Below, one piece after another: positions 10,511 to 23,765 of a stretch of 64,000 nucleotides of DNA. The stretch is from Montifringilla adamsi (Eukaryota > Chordata > Aves > Passeriformes > Passeridae): positions 1-64,000 of the forward strand of contig JAGGNK010006449.1 of the NCBI GenBank assembly GCA_017590115.1, read 5' to 3'. Each line of letters opens with the position of its first letter. The stretch's first letter is position 1. The notes under the pieces are model-generated. The model searched no databases and had not been told where the DNA came from. It saw only the letters and a list, made by a program, of their open reading frames with translations. A program made the position numbers and the translations under genes.

Positions 10511-13500
10511 CTGAACCAGCCTTAGGAGTTGATGCCAACTTGCCTCACTGGCAGCCTGGAGAGCTGCCTTCCAATCAGCTCTACCAGCAGGAGATTGCCA
10601 AGGCATTACTGTGAGTTTCCCTCTTCTCCTTCAGAAACCATGTTCCACACCCAGAGACAAGCATGTACTGGGAGGCACTGTGATGGTTCCCACCAGCTGT
10701 CCAGGTCAGAGAGGTAAGGTAAGGCACCATGGAGGAGATACTGACTGTCACTTCTCTTGCAGGAACTGGGTTTAACAGCAGGAGGGAGCCAGGGCAAAAG
10801 AGCTCATAAGATAAAAAAAATGCATCAAACAGCAGCAAGAGAAGAGGAAAATGTGCAGATCACCAAACTGGGATAGTGTTTTTAGGTAACATCTGCCAGC
10901 ACAATTACAGTGAAAAGCACTGGGAGGTCAGGGAGTGACTGAGAAGAGTGTCCAGCAGAGAGGAGAGCCCAGGGAGACAGGAGAAGACAGAGGACATGAA
11001 AAAAATTGAGTGGAAACTGAGGCAACTCATAGTCTGCAGGCCCTGGAGAGACACACTGTTAGTAGAGCAGATGATGCAGAAGACTAACCTGGCTTGTATT
11101 GCAATTTTTACATTTGCAAGGGTGTTTTTTGATGCCATGTATGCCTGAGAAGGTAAGGGCACAAGGCACAAAGAACTGGTTTATGCAGATGCAACACATG
11201 TAGCTAAATAATAATACCATTTATCTTAGTAATTGTATAGTAAAGTATCTTTCCCTTTCTCCGAGGCTGCTGAAGAAGTGACTTTTACACAGGTCACCAG
11301 AACGTGACTGGTGCCAAGAAAGATCCCTGCACTTGGATGCTCATCTGGACTCTGCTCCTGCTCACATCCCCTACTCCCAACACCTTTTTCATTGGACTTG
11401 GTTGCTAGAGGGCACAGCAGCTCCGAGCACTGGCAGTGGAGATCAGAAAGGATGCTTTCCTCATTTTGGAGTGAGCTTCACAGCAGGATTGGGAGCGGGT
11501 GCTTTATACTTTCTGTGATAAGAAATGCCTAAATGTTTGTCTTGGTTTTGCCTCAGGAAGTGATTTTTGGGATAGCTGAGAAATAGGACAGAAGGTATAT
11601 GAACTGCAGCTTGTGTGAGACACTGCAGAATCATCTTCAAGGTGAAGTGTTGTGTTTTTAATCAAACTCCACTGCCCAAGTCTGCCAGGAAACCAATTTC
11701 TTCACCAAAAGAAGCAGTAAAAAGAGTGGAAATCCACCTGCTTAACCAAACAGCCCTGTTGATGGGGACTGTCAGTGTCCATGCTTGTAGTTGCTTGGTT
11801 TCCCCGTCTCTCTTGCAAAGACATCTCTCCCTGGATGTTGCACTTGGGAGAACATGAGCCACACACAGGGGAGCTGAGCCTCTGATCCAGGAGCCCTGGC
11901 CACACTGCTCCTGAGAATTCTTTTTCCCTGAGGTCTCTGCACGCTCTTTCAATACAGGTGTACAAAGCATCCACCTTTCTGCATCACAGGGGAGTGTTCA
12001 TAAAAGAAGTTTTGAGTTAAACAAATTTTAAAAAACCCTGTCTGTTGTTTCTTGCATGGTCAAACTCTCTATAGAACAATCAGAAGTACCACTTGGGACT
12101 GGGTTTGTTTTGATGGTTTTATTGTTTCAATCACAAATGTCAGGTTTAATTGTCAACATTCTTCTGAGATACCTGCAGCCTTTGATGGTCACTGGCAGGT
12201 TATGCTGGGAAGCTTGGTGACCAGTACTGAACAGGTGTGTACAGAAGCCATATGCACTTGAAATCATTGGCAAAGAGTGAGGCAACTGTTGCAATGTTGC
12301 AAATGTTGCTACTTTTTAGTCCTCCTCTCTTGAGGATGAATGAAGAAAGTTCCCTTTCTTCATTCTTACACCATCCTACCCTGAGCTTCTGCCATCAGGA
12401 GGCTCTTTCTCTCCCTATGGGAACAGCTGAGCAGGCTCCCATGGCCATGTCCCAGCTGGTGGTGAGGGTGCCCTGCATCTCCTGGGAGATGGAATGTCTG
12501 GCTGGCTTCTATTCAAGTTCTTCCCCTCCTCAGTGTGTGTGGGCTTTCTCCACCTCCTTGATTTCTTGCAGCTCCTTGCAGCTTCAGGCCCGTCATTTTC
12601 TGGCACACTTGACATGACATGCAGAAGACTGAAGCAGCACAAGGCTTTGGAAAATAGATCAGTTTTCCAGCCATGTCTGTCCCTTTCAGGCAGTGACTCA
12701 TCTTTATACTCTCAGATGTCCATTTTGCCCTTTTCACAACTGGCCCTTCTCAGAGAGCACGCATCTGGAAATTTACACAAGCCCAGTTTAGTGCCTAACA
12801 GTGAGGGAGAAGAAATGGCCTGTCAAACTGCAAGACAGACAGAACTCACCTGGACAAACAGACATTCTCTCCTATGAAAAAAACCAAAACCCATCAGAAA
12901 AGAACAGCAAAAGGATCAGTAACACAAGTGAGAGTATATTCTGAACATCCTTTCACACTTGTTCCCACCTGGCATAGAGAAGTAAATATGTATTTTGGCA
13001 GAGACGTCTTGAGGCATCATTCATCTTGTACTGCTGCTCATCCCTGGCCTGCAAAAAAGGTACCTTCAGATGAACTGCATGGGTTTTTAAAGCAAAACCA
13101 CAGCTGGGACACACTGAAGGACACAATTCACCAATGCAAATCACTGAGTAGATTTTCACCCTCAGGAAACAGTAACACTCAAAAATTATCTTTAGATTCA
13201 TTAAGAAATGCCCTGAGAAAACCATGTCACCAATCACAGGCTGAAGGTGTAGAAATAGATCACATTTGCTCACCAAAAGCAGGCATTGCCATTTTGGCAT
13301 TTCAGTGGCAGAAAAGTGCTCTGCACCAGCCCAGTTCTGTACAAGCCAAGTCAGGGCTGATCTTCACACTGGAGCCTTCTCTTGCCACAAGGAAAGGGCA
13401 AGGCCCAGCTGCAGCACTGATTGTACACAGACAGCTGCACTCAGCCACTGAGTGCATACATAACAATTTCCAAATCAGGATTCTCGTCCAGGAAAGGTCT

Positions 13501-13735
13501 CTTTCCAAGCAGAAAAGTTGCAGTGCACTTGCTTACATACCTTGCTCATCTTTCTGCCACAGAAAGCATGACTTCTGCTCAAGCACAGTCAGGACATTGA
13601 AGGATGTCCTGTAAACGACTCATAGGCAGTGTTCAGCTGATCAAACCTTGAAAGCGAGCACAGACCTAACTGTTGCAATCATGGAATTAGTGGAAAAGAT
13701 CCAGAAAACTGAGACCAATTGCTCATCCACCACTG
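10511..13735. other. Intergenic, no gene seen
   Basis: Sequence of mixed composition between two CR1 fragments. The longest open frame (12874-13614, 246 codons) lacks any domain, splice context or compositional coding signal. No RNA gene was recognised. Confidence 0.45.
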
Positions 13736-13739
13736 CCAA

Positions 13740-14175
13740 GACCACCACTAAACTATGTCCCCAGGTGCCACATCTACACAGCTTTTAAACTCTTCCAGGG
13801 ATGGGGACTCTACCACTACTCTGGACAGTCTGCGCCAGGGCTGGACGAGCCTTTCCATAGAGATTCTTACTGATGTCCAACCTGAACCTCTTGCCCTGCA
13901 ACAACTTGAGGCCAGTCCCTCTTGTCCTGTCCTTTGTTCCCTAAGAGCAGAGCCTGACCCTCACACGGCTGCATCTGCCTGCCAGGGGGTTGCGGAAAGC
14001 AAGAACGTCCTCTCGAGCCTCCTTTTCTCCACGCTGAGTCCTCCCAGCTCCCTCAGCTGCTCCTTGTGCTCCAGACCCTTCCCCACTTGAATTCTCTTTT
14101 CTGGACATACTCCTGCCCCGCTATGTCTTTTTTATAAAGAAGCACCAAGAACTGACCCCAGGACTAGAGGCGCCT
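13740..14175 (-). mobile_element. CR1 LINE 3' fragment, antisense
   Basis: Contains the complement of the CR1 3' region: CTTCCAGGGATGGGGACTC near 13793, AACTTGAGGCCAGTCCCTC near 13903 and TCCTTTTCTCCACGCTGAG near 14020. It ends about 360 bp before the PPIH start codon and bounds the PPIH promoter upstream. Confidence 0.85.
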
Positions 14176-14439
14176 CACTACAGGTGGGTGGTCACTGTCC
14201 TGGTTCCACTGGCCACACTGTGGCTGGTACAGCCCACGTGCCATTGGCCTCCTTGCCCGTCTGGGCACAACTGGGCTCATGTTCAGCCGGCGTGTGCCCA
14301 GTGGGGCAAGAAGATGAACGGGCAGGTCTTCCCAGCCGAGCAGCGCTCTACTCTGGGGAGTCCGAGCTGCCACAGCAGGATGGAGCCCCGGACGCCACCC
14401 GGATACCACAGATACGGCCTGGACACACCACACACATCC

Positions 14440-14537
14440 CGGACAACCGTAGCCCCACCGCCCGCCCGGCCCTCCCTCGCCTTTCGTCGCCGTTTCCACT
14501 TCCGCCGCCGTTTCCGCTTCCGGCAGTGGTAGTCGCG
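14440..14537 (+). promoter_or_regulatory. PPIH: PPIH promoter with repeated ETS-type sites
   Basis: GC-rich, TATA-less sequence directly before the start codon. ACTTCCG (14498-14504) and GCTTCCGG (14516-14523) match ETS/GABP sites and sit in a partly duplicated CCGCCGTTTCC context. Paired ETS sites close to the start are typical of housekeeping promoters. The transcription start is not determined. Confidence 0.5.
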
Positions 14538-17500
14538 ATGTCGGCGCTGGCAGCGAATCCCAACAACCCCGTGGTTTTCTTCGATGTAACCATCGGCGGG
14601 CAGGTGGGGGTGCTCCAGGACGGGGAGCGGCGGCGCCCGGGGAGGGACTGCGGGGATAACTGGAGATGTCGGAGTGTTTTGGGGATGAGAGAGCACGAGC
14701 GCTGCCGGGGGTTCAACGTGGGGCTTGCGGGGCCGCAGCAGGAAGCGCTGGGAGGGGCGGTGCAGGAGGCGGATGGCGGGTCTGTCGGGTCACTGGGCCC
14801 GTCGGGAAGGGCTCGCAGGGCAAAGAAGGAGGACTACGTCAGGAGGGGCCGGAAGGGATGGGGGTGAATGAGGTGGCCGGTTTGGGGGAGTGCCGGGGGT
14901 CGGGCGGCAGGCGTCTGTGTGTGAGGGTCCTGGAAGACTCACCTGGCCCCCGTCTCCTCAGGAGGTCGGCCGCATGAAGATCGAGCTGTTCGCAGATGTT
15001 GTACCCAAAACAGCAGAGAACTTCAGGTAATGAGCAGCTACCGTTCCTGCAGCTCAGCCTGGACTGGAACTGCAAAGGCTTTCTGGTGCAAGAATGGCAA
15101 ACTGATTAGCTGACACCCACCCCAAACTGCTTCACCTACTTTGTGTCTCTGTTCTCAGAGATGCTGTGTGGCATCCTGGTCTCTCAGGGGACCCTGTCTG
15201 GCTGGAAGGGCTCCTCCTCTGCTTCCTCTGTGAAGCCTCCTGATTTGCTCCATGCATTTAGAGCAGGCAGTGCCTTGTGCCGTGGTGGAGGTCTCCTGGC
15301 CACCCATTTCTCCTGCCATCAACTGAGGGATTCACCATGTGAAATCCCACTTCCATTGGAGGGATGGACATACCCTGATCTCTGTCAAACACAGTGCCTG
15401 CCCTACATTCACAGTCTCTTACAACCTTGGTGTCAGCTCTGACCTCCTCACTACAAAGAGCACTGAGTATGTTTTGAAATGGCAGGGGGAAGGAATTACC
15501 ATTTCCTGTTCCTGTTTTTCTGGGAACATCTCTGACACAATAAGGAAAATCTTGTGCACTAGTTGGTGCAGCCCTCAGAGTTCACATGCACCTAACACTC
15601 TGCTCTCTTTTTGTTTGCCAGGCAGTTTTGTACAGGTGAATTCAGGTAAGTGGATTATAATGTCCTTTAAGTGTCCCACTGGAGAAACAGGGCTGCCTGA
15701 GGTAGAAAGGGTTTGTCTTGAACTTTTTCACATTGTACAAAATGGAAGAGAAATCTGCTCTGAGGAAATTGTGAGGGGCTTGGAGACTCACAGAGATAGC
15801 AGATTTCTCTTTCTTATATGACTTTTTGTGTGCCCAGGTGGCTCTAAAAACCCCTATCTGCAAAGCCCACCTGCTCATGCTGCATGTTGCAGTGGGATCC
15901 TGTGAAGGTGATGGTGGGGATGTTACAGAGAACAGAGTCATTTCATGTGCAGAGCCCACTCGAGGCTTTTTTATGCCTCCAACAGCAGCAGCTGAGAGGC
16001 TGTGGCATTTGGTTGTATTTCAAGGCAGCTGCTAATGTATACGGCAACCCTTTGGGACTCTGAATTGCTGGGACGATTTTCTGTTGGGATATCCAGTAGG
16101 TTGCAATAATTCTCCTTTTCACTTCCCTACAGGAAAGATGGTGTCCCTATAGGTTATAAAGGAAGCACTTTCCACAGGTAAATCATCTACTGTTGTTTTG
16201 ACACTAAATAGCAGCCTGAGCCATATGGGGTTTTGTGACCTGCCTTGAGCTGTTAGTGGTGTTGCAGACATTTGTGGATCACGGCTAATGTAATTCTATG
16301 GCTTTGGGGGACCTGGGGATGCTGTCCTCCCCACTGGGAGGAATCCCCTGTTTCTGGTGTGCCACATCAGATACTGCATGTATGACGTAATCACTATCCC
16401 TGTTCAAAAGCAATGAGTCCTAAAGGACCTCATATCAACCATTAATTAATATTTGTTGTCAATTTTAGGCTGCAGCATTCACAGACTATTAGCTTCTGTT
16501 GCACAGCAAGGCAGAACCGCTTTTCATCTTACACTGAGCTTCTTGAGGCTTTTGGCCACTGAGAACTAAGTGTTGTTTTACTTCTTTAGGGTAATAAAGG
16601 ATTTCATGATCCAAGGAGGTGACTTCGTAAATGTATGTACTCCTGTACTCTTTTTGTCCTTTTCCTCTATGGTATAACATGCTACTGTTTCCAAGGGTCT
16701 GTGCTGATTTGTGGGCTCTCTTTCTTTTTTGAGGTATCCAGTAGTAACTGGAGGTATCCTCATAGCATTGCTGCCATCCTACTGCAATGGACATTAAACC
16801 GCCTGAAAACAAATATGGAGCCTTGGGTGAACACGCATTTTTCCCAAAATATTTTCTCTCTGCAATAGCCTGCCAAAACCCTGGAAGCTTTCAAAACTTG
16901 AAAAATTTTGTTTGCCCTGTTTTTCTTCCCCCTTCTGTTGTCCTCCTCCAGACAAAAACCTCTGTGAATTTCAATTCACATTGTAGATAGACCCTAAGTA
17001 CAGAACCCAGTGCATAATATAAGACGTCATTTAAATCAAAACTAACCTTTTGTTACTAAATTTTCTCAAAATAGAAAAGTCTTTGCACCCACAATGGTGG
17101 TCGTGCTCTGACATGGGGATAAGCAGAATGTATGAGTGAGGCTGAAGGGCCACAGGATCTCTTCGCTGTTCTAGGATTCAGTAAAATTATTTTATTTTTG
17201 GAAGTGTTTCAAAATATGAGGGAAGCAATAAAGATTTTTTTTTTTTAATATAAAACATGGTTGTATGAAAGTCTCTGAGAGAAATGACCACACAGCAAGC
17301 AGTCCAGCAACACCAGACTCTGTGGTAGTTGCTAATTGTGACACTGCTCAGATGTCCCGGTGCATGTATTACTTCCACTGCATCTCAACGAGCTTTACAC
17401 ATTGCTCCAGTATTTGAAATTGATATGTTATATTTATCACAGAGCCACCTGGGGAGCAAGCACAGTCACACTGACCCCTGAGACAGGGTGCAAGTTTCTT

Positions 17501-20500
17501 TCTCAAAGCCAAAAGTTTAAGCAAACTACAGAGAGAAGGAGGGAAACAAACAAGGGCTGTGCAAGTAGAGCAAAAGGACTTAGTAGAAACTACAACGTAA
17601 ACAGAAAATCTTTATATTAGAAACTGTCCTTGTAGAACAGAGAGATTGCTTTCCTATTTCTGATAAAGTCACAGAAAATAAGGTGAAATACGTAAAACCA
17701 CTATAAGCCAACTTTTGCCATGCAACCACTTCTGCTTTCTGTGTCACACCATCTCATACTTGTGTATCTCCTCCCTTTTCCCTTCCAAGTCCTGATGGGT
17801 CTGTACCAAGCAGTCTGTTGCCTCCACTTCACTCTAGGAGGCTTGGACTTAAACTTACCATCTGCATGGGCTTCTGCCAACGTAAGAATGGTGAACGGTG
17901 AACTACGTGTTAGAAACCGGTTGCTGTTCTTGCTCAGAAATGAAACACTGTATGTGTTCCCTGCTGGTGTATGTAAATGGCAATACATAATCCATTTTGC
18001 CCTTTCCTCTTGTTTGGAGATTTTAAATTAATTTTTAAATTGAATTGTTCTGTAGCAGTTGCTACAGAACACATGCTGTCGCTGACTGGGTACCTCTGTC
18101 ATGCAGGGAGATGGCACTGGAGTAGCCAGTATATATAGAGGTCCTTTTGCAGATGAAAATTTCAAGCTGAAACACTCTGCTCCTGGCCTGCTTTCTATGG
18201 TGAGTATAAAATAATGACATTACAGACTAAAAAACTTTTGGAACTTTCTCTGTGCCCTTTTCCTAAGTGTATATAGTATTTGCATGGCAACAGAATCTCT
18301 GCCATTGGGTACAAGGTCTGCTTTGTAGCTACTAGTAAAGCAGCTACTTTTGGGTTAATATGTTGAGTAACACAATAGTCCTGATTCTGCAGCATCCTTT
18401 CTTTGCTGTTGCTGTTGGAGTGCTGGGGCAGGCTTAGCTTGATTGCTTTCAGAAGAGCTTAATTCTTAGAGTTTTCATACAGTGGTGAGTTGGTGGTGTT
18501 TTCTTCTTTCCTGATACTGTTATCAAACACTGACCTTGGCAAGGATGAAACAGAGAGATTTGGGAGTTCCAAAGCCACAGCAGTGTTACCATGGTATCTT
18601 TTAAAACAGACCTTCCTATTCAACATAGTAGGAGAAACTGCAACCATTGCACACTGTCTGGTAGGAACAATACCCTGACTTTTGGAATAGAAAGCAAATG
18701 GAGCCAGTGCTTCAGTGTTCCTATCCACAACTACTTCCTCCCCAGCTCTTTCAGCTGCTCTGCCCTTAAAACCACTTGCTTAGGACATTTAATAATTTCG
18801 GTTAGTTATTCATCCATGTTGAAAACATGACCCAAAAAGAGGTGTCATGGCACAGCTAAGCAGCTAGGGTACTGTGGTGTGAGAGAAGGGATTCACTCCA
18901 GTATCACCAGCTTTGTGTTAAAGTGGCATGGCTCTGAAGTCATTATACTGGGTCAAACCTTGGATCCCAGAAACCATGGATCCCAGCTGGATCCTTTTGA
19001 AGCTGGCTAGAAAGCCAAAATGACCCTGTCCTTTGCAGTCCTGCAGCTGCAAAACTTGACCAGTTCACTCATCAGGACAGAAACTTGCTTTAGTAGCTCC
19101 TGGTTGTCAATATCACAAGTGGCACTCAGTGTTGCAGAGATGTTTTCTTAACAGAGTGCAAATGCTCTGGGTTTTGTACTTGGGTGTGAATAAAGTTTCA
19201 CATCTGCATCCCATTGTTCCTGTGAGTTCTGTGCCAATACAGTTGTTACTTTTGTCATCATGATAATTGAATTTTTAAAATTTTTATTCTGAGGAAACCT
19301 CCCAAAAACCAGAAATCAGCTGGGTTTTTTTCTTGCCCTGGTTTCTGGTGTTCAGTTTTCCTCGGGGTAATGCTGCAGCCAATAAATACTTCTCACTAAA
19401 ACATTCAGCCTTTTTTCAGGAGTGTGCTCTAAAGCCTGGACTTCGGCGGAGTCTTGTATTGAACGCGCCTTTGTAGAAGTATAATAAATAGTTGGTGACG
19501 TGACTCTTGCACATTCTATTGTGACCAGAGGTGGTGACATGCTACATCCCAGCACAGTGTGCTCTCCTGCAGATATGTATTTTCTTTCCTTTGGTTTGTC
19601 TAGCAATAAGCTAAAAATAATAGATACTTGAGCAACACCTCTTCTTTACGTGTCTGCCTTCAGTTTTGGTCAGTCTGAAGTAGTATACTTGTATTTTGCT
19701 ATTCTCAAACCCCAGGCAAACAGTGGTCCGAGTACCAATGGCTGCCAGTTCTTCATCACGTGCTCCAAGTGTGACTGGTTGGATGGGAAACATGTTGTGT
19801 TCGGTGAGTACCTGCAGTAAAAGTACTGGAGTGGCAGCTCACAGACACCCCTGCAGGGAAGCTGTTAAAATAAATAGTGAGAATCAGAATCTTCTGAACT
19901 GGGAGGAACCCAGAGGGATCATCAAGACCAACTCCTGACCCTGCACAGGTCACCCCAAAAATCCCACTCTGTACCTGAGAACACTCAAAATTCTCCTGGA
20001 GCTCTGGCAGCCTTGGGGCTGTGATCATTCCCTGGGGTGCCTGTTCAGTGCCCAACCACCTCTGGGAATGGACTGCTCATTCTTCCTTCCTTGCTTGTGC
20101 TGTCTGAGGGATCTGTACAACCTAATACTGTGATGGATCACTGTTGGATCACTGTTGAAATGAATTGTTTTTTTACAGGTTAGCTTTAATCCAGATCAGT
20201 GTTCAGTGTACTGTATTTGTACACAAATCCTTGTGCCAGTGCAGAGGGCACAGATGAGTGGAAGGATCCTTTCTTCTCCACTATCAGAGAGGGTTGAGCT
20301 TTCACCAGAGTTTTGGACAGTAATTCTGTGAAACCATATCTGCTAACTTGTATTTACTGCTGGTTGAACTGTAGGAGTTCCAGGCCAGTCTTAAGCTGGT
20401 GGTCTCAACCCCCAAATTTCTACATACACTACCCCTGTGATGGGAAGAGGCACTTAATCTGTGCTGAATGTGGCAAATGTTTGAAGAGGGATTGTTTCCT

Positions 20501-21940
20501 TTATGAGTTTAGTGATCAGTAACAAACCCTGAAGTGCCCAATAGCTACACACTGCCCAGGGCTTTTCAGGAAGGACAGAAATGCATATACCTGTGATGAG
20601 TGGGGGGGAACAAAGGTAAAAACCAGCCATATTGAAGTGGATAAATTTTCTCATTCTAGGTAAAATTGTCGATGGGCTGTTGGTCATGAGAAAAATTGAA
20701 GTAAGTTTGAATATGGCTACTTCCTTGTGAATGTCTGCATTGGAAAGTTACATACATGATTAAGTAGAGTTGTCCTGCTGTCTGTTTACAGGATGCCATT
20801 GAATACCAGTGTTGATAACTGGCATTATTGGTTGTCATCATTATAATGTAGCAGGAAATCTGTTGAAGCACAGGCTGTCATATGAGTTGGCTTTGGAAAT
20901 GCTAGGATCTTGTGACTGTGATAGTCTTTGAGCGGGGATTGCGCTCTTGGCTTTATTTGCTTTGCATTTGTTCAGAAGCTGAATTAAAAAGTTGTTCCAT
21001 CAGCAGCTCAGACAAGAGCGTAAAGCATCTCACTTCTTTGGATTATTCAGTGGATGCAAAATCATCAGTTCTGCTGAACTACGATCAGCATGTTTAATAA
21101 GAAAAAATTAAACTAATCTCCTGATGGGCTTCCAGGAGCTGAAGATAAATACAGTCCAGGTGATGATTGCTGCCAACATCAGGCCTGGGTGTCATGGCAG
21201 GATAATGAGTAGATTTAACAAATAGCAGCAAGTTCTCTGAGACAGCCAGCACTGACTCCATGACACATGTGGGATAATGTGCATAAGGGTCTCTAATCTA
21301 GAAGGCAGGGCAAAACACAGAGCTGTTGGGCTTTGAGAAAAGGTCACATGGAAAGAGTAGTACCGCATGGTATAATCTGCTGGAGCATTATGGTGAGCCT
21401 GCTTTGGGTATCAGTACAGTGAGACCAAAGTAAAGAAGTAGAGATTCAGAGAACAGCTGAGTCCAGTGCATCAGGAGGCTCAGAATGAGGGTTTCTTTGC
21501 CACTGTCTCCTTCCTTTCTGTGTGAGCACAGGTTTGTTTTACTTGTGGCAGCTGCTTTTAGTATCAAAGCCAGAGCAGCCTCAAGTATCTCCATGAGGAG
21601 CTCTCCAGTTTTTACTCTGTTCCTTCCCTCCAATGCAAAGGACCAGCCTCTGGTCTGTGTCCCAAACCTCTGCTTACAAAGGGAATTCACCAGCTTATGG
21701 TTGGGCCTGTTGCCAAATGTGTAATGGTGCTTTTCTGCTCCTCGGAGCTGTGTCTGGAATTCTCTGTTCCTCATGTTACAGAGATCTCTTAGCCAATCTT
21801 CCGGTATCTGTCACTGCCTGGGTTTGCTGTGCTTTTATAAGTTTTAGTGTTCTGTATTTGTTTGTCCCCAGAATGTGCCAACGGGTCCTAATAACAAACC
21901 CAAGTTGCCAGTTGTGATCTCTCAGTGTGGGGAAATGTGA
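14538..21940 (+). CDS. PPIH: Peptidyl-prolyl cis-trans isomerase H (cyclophilin H)
   Basis: Cyclophilin-type proline isomerase of the U4/U6.U5 tri-snRNP, which binds PRPF4 and supports spliceosome assembly in the nucleus. Coding exons: 14538-14603, 14962-15026, 15622-15645, 16133-16177, 16590-16632, 18107-18199, 19716-19803, 20660-20700, 21872-21940. They join in frame to 177 residues, the human length, all with GT-AG borders. The cyclophilin core is intact: [17 protein letters not shown] with the catalytic Arg, then [19 protein letters not shown] with the Trp that cyclosporin-binding members share, and [14 protein letters not shown]. The N-terminus is diverged ([15 protein letters not shown]). 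Exon sizes match human, including the 24-nt third exon. The 3' UTR continues into a separate exon. Intron 7 holds an antisense CR1 fragment. Confidence 0.97.
19875..20080 (-). mobile_element. CR1 LINE 3' fragment in PPIH intron 7
   Basis: Antisense CR1-type sequence: ACTGGGAGGAACCCAGAGG near 19899, GATCATCAAGACCAACTCC near 19917 and CTGTTCAGTGCCCAACCAC near 20041. It starts about 70 bp downstream of the exon 7 donor. Confidence 0.75.
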
Positions 21941-23547
21941 AGCAATGAAAAAGCAATGTGGTAAGTCTCAATCTTCACAGGCACAGTGCCATGAACTCTG
22001 GGCTGCTCTGCTTCTTATTTTTCTTTTGATTTATTTTCACGTTTCTTTGAACCTGCTGAGAGCTGTGTCAGCTCGTTGAAACACCAGAAAGTGCTTCTCT
22101 AACAGCATTTGTTTTTTGTCAGCTGAAGTCCCAGAACTGGCTTCCCTCCAAGCTGCACAAACACCAGAGGCAGCACAGCAGGGATAAGATTTTGCAGCTG
22201 TAGTCGAGGAGAAGATGGGTTTATGGGAGCTTTTTCTTGGATTGGGTTAGGCTGCCTTGAAGCCTTGATTGTAGGAAGTGGATGAAAGGGAATTACAGCA
22301 GTAATCCCTCTGGCAATACCCAGGCAGTCTAGCTGGTTTGAAGCCTCACTGTGACCTGCAGATTGGAGAACTTTCCAACATCTACAAAAAGCAGACTATC
22401 CCTGGGTGGGACAGGCAGGGATCAAGAAAAGGAGAAGAGAAAGGGAGAACTTGAGCCTCCTTGCTCAGTATAGCTGTAGGGCCAACATAATGAAGGACCA
22501 AGGAATTACCATTTTGTATAGTCTTACCTTGACTTGAAAAAAGTACCACTGTCTTTATCTGAAAAGAGATGTTTCCACTATTTACTGTTACTCAGGCTTC
22601 ATTTTGGTTAAACCAATAGTCTCAGGCTAACATACAGTACGTATTCTGTTTCCATTTATCTGCTCAATTTACTGTAAAAACTACAGGTATTTAAACAAAT
22701 CTGTCTAGATTTCAGTGTGTTGAGTTGCAGCTTGTCAAAATCTGCTGTATTAACCATTTGGTTGCTGATTTTTTCCAAATTTCAGGAGGCAGTTTGGACA
22801 AAAGCACATACTCACAATTTTTGACCTTCCATTAAATGATATCCAGAGGAAACTGGAATTGCCCACCATGGTCCTTCTTTTGTAATAAAGTCTTAGAGAC
22901 CTGCAGCACTTCAGACTCTTGGGAGCTCTTGCTATTTGATGAAGTGACAACAGGGAGTGTAATCATTCTTCCATTCCCCTGGTACTTCTGGTGGCATTTA
23001 CAGGCTTTTGAAAAAAGCCTGCTAGCAGAGCTGTGCTGATGGGTTGGGTTCCCTTTAGGGTTGTACTCGGTCCCAGACTTTATTATCATTTTAGTTTGGA
23101 GTACTGGATCTCTGGCCAATGCCCAGCTTGAGCCTGGAAGCTTTTCATTCATAAGTGCAAGGCTGGTGCCACCTTACTTATTTCCCAGACAGGTCTTAGG
23201 AACAGTCTTGCTGCACTCTCATGTCTCTCATCTGACTGGGGACGAGAACAGCTTTTGCTTTGCCTGATGTCAGACAGCCGCATCAGCTACTTGTCAAGAT
23301 CCTTGAAAATCAGCTGGGAGAAACAGACACTGTTGCTTTTAACTTCAGAAGTAGATGCAGTTGCCTGGCAGGCAGACTCAGGAGGACTCCTGAGTTCTCT
23401 GGATGATGAAAGCTGGTGTGTGTAGCAACTGCCATGCACTTAAAATCGCTGTGTGGCCAACAGTGTCACTGCACAGGCTGGCTGTTGTAGGATCTGTTGG
23501 CAATGGCTGTTCAGCATTTAGACTTACCTGTTTCTTCTTCCTTTCAG

Positions 23548-23686
23548 TATTCCTTTACTGGTGATTAGACCTGTGCTGGCTCTATGCAATTCGAATTCCA
23601 GCCAGCTCACCTACTGCCCCAGACTTCTGCACAGGCCAGATCCATCCTCTTGAGGTTCTCCTGAAATTATTTAATAATGGGCATCT

Positions 23687-23718
<32 letters not shown>

Positions 23719-23765
23719 TTTTTTTTACATTTTGAAATGTAAATAAAGAATTTTTTAAACATGTG
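23548..23765 (+). other. PPIH: PPIH terminal 3' UTR exon with poly(A) signal
   Basis: The stop-codon exon ends at 21960 with donor GTAAGT. A strong acceptor (TTTCTTCTTCCTTTCAG, ending 23547) begins this exon, which carries AATAAA at 23742-23747. It includes a long T-rich run (about 23690-23726). The stop codon lies 20 nt before the last junction, too close to trigger nonsense-mediated decay. Confidence 0.75.

Noticed and set aside
12874..13614. 246-codon plus-strand open frame
   Set aside because: No domain, splice context or coding-like composition; chance frame in intergenic DNA.
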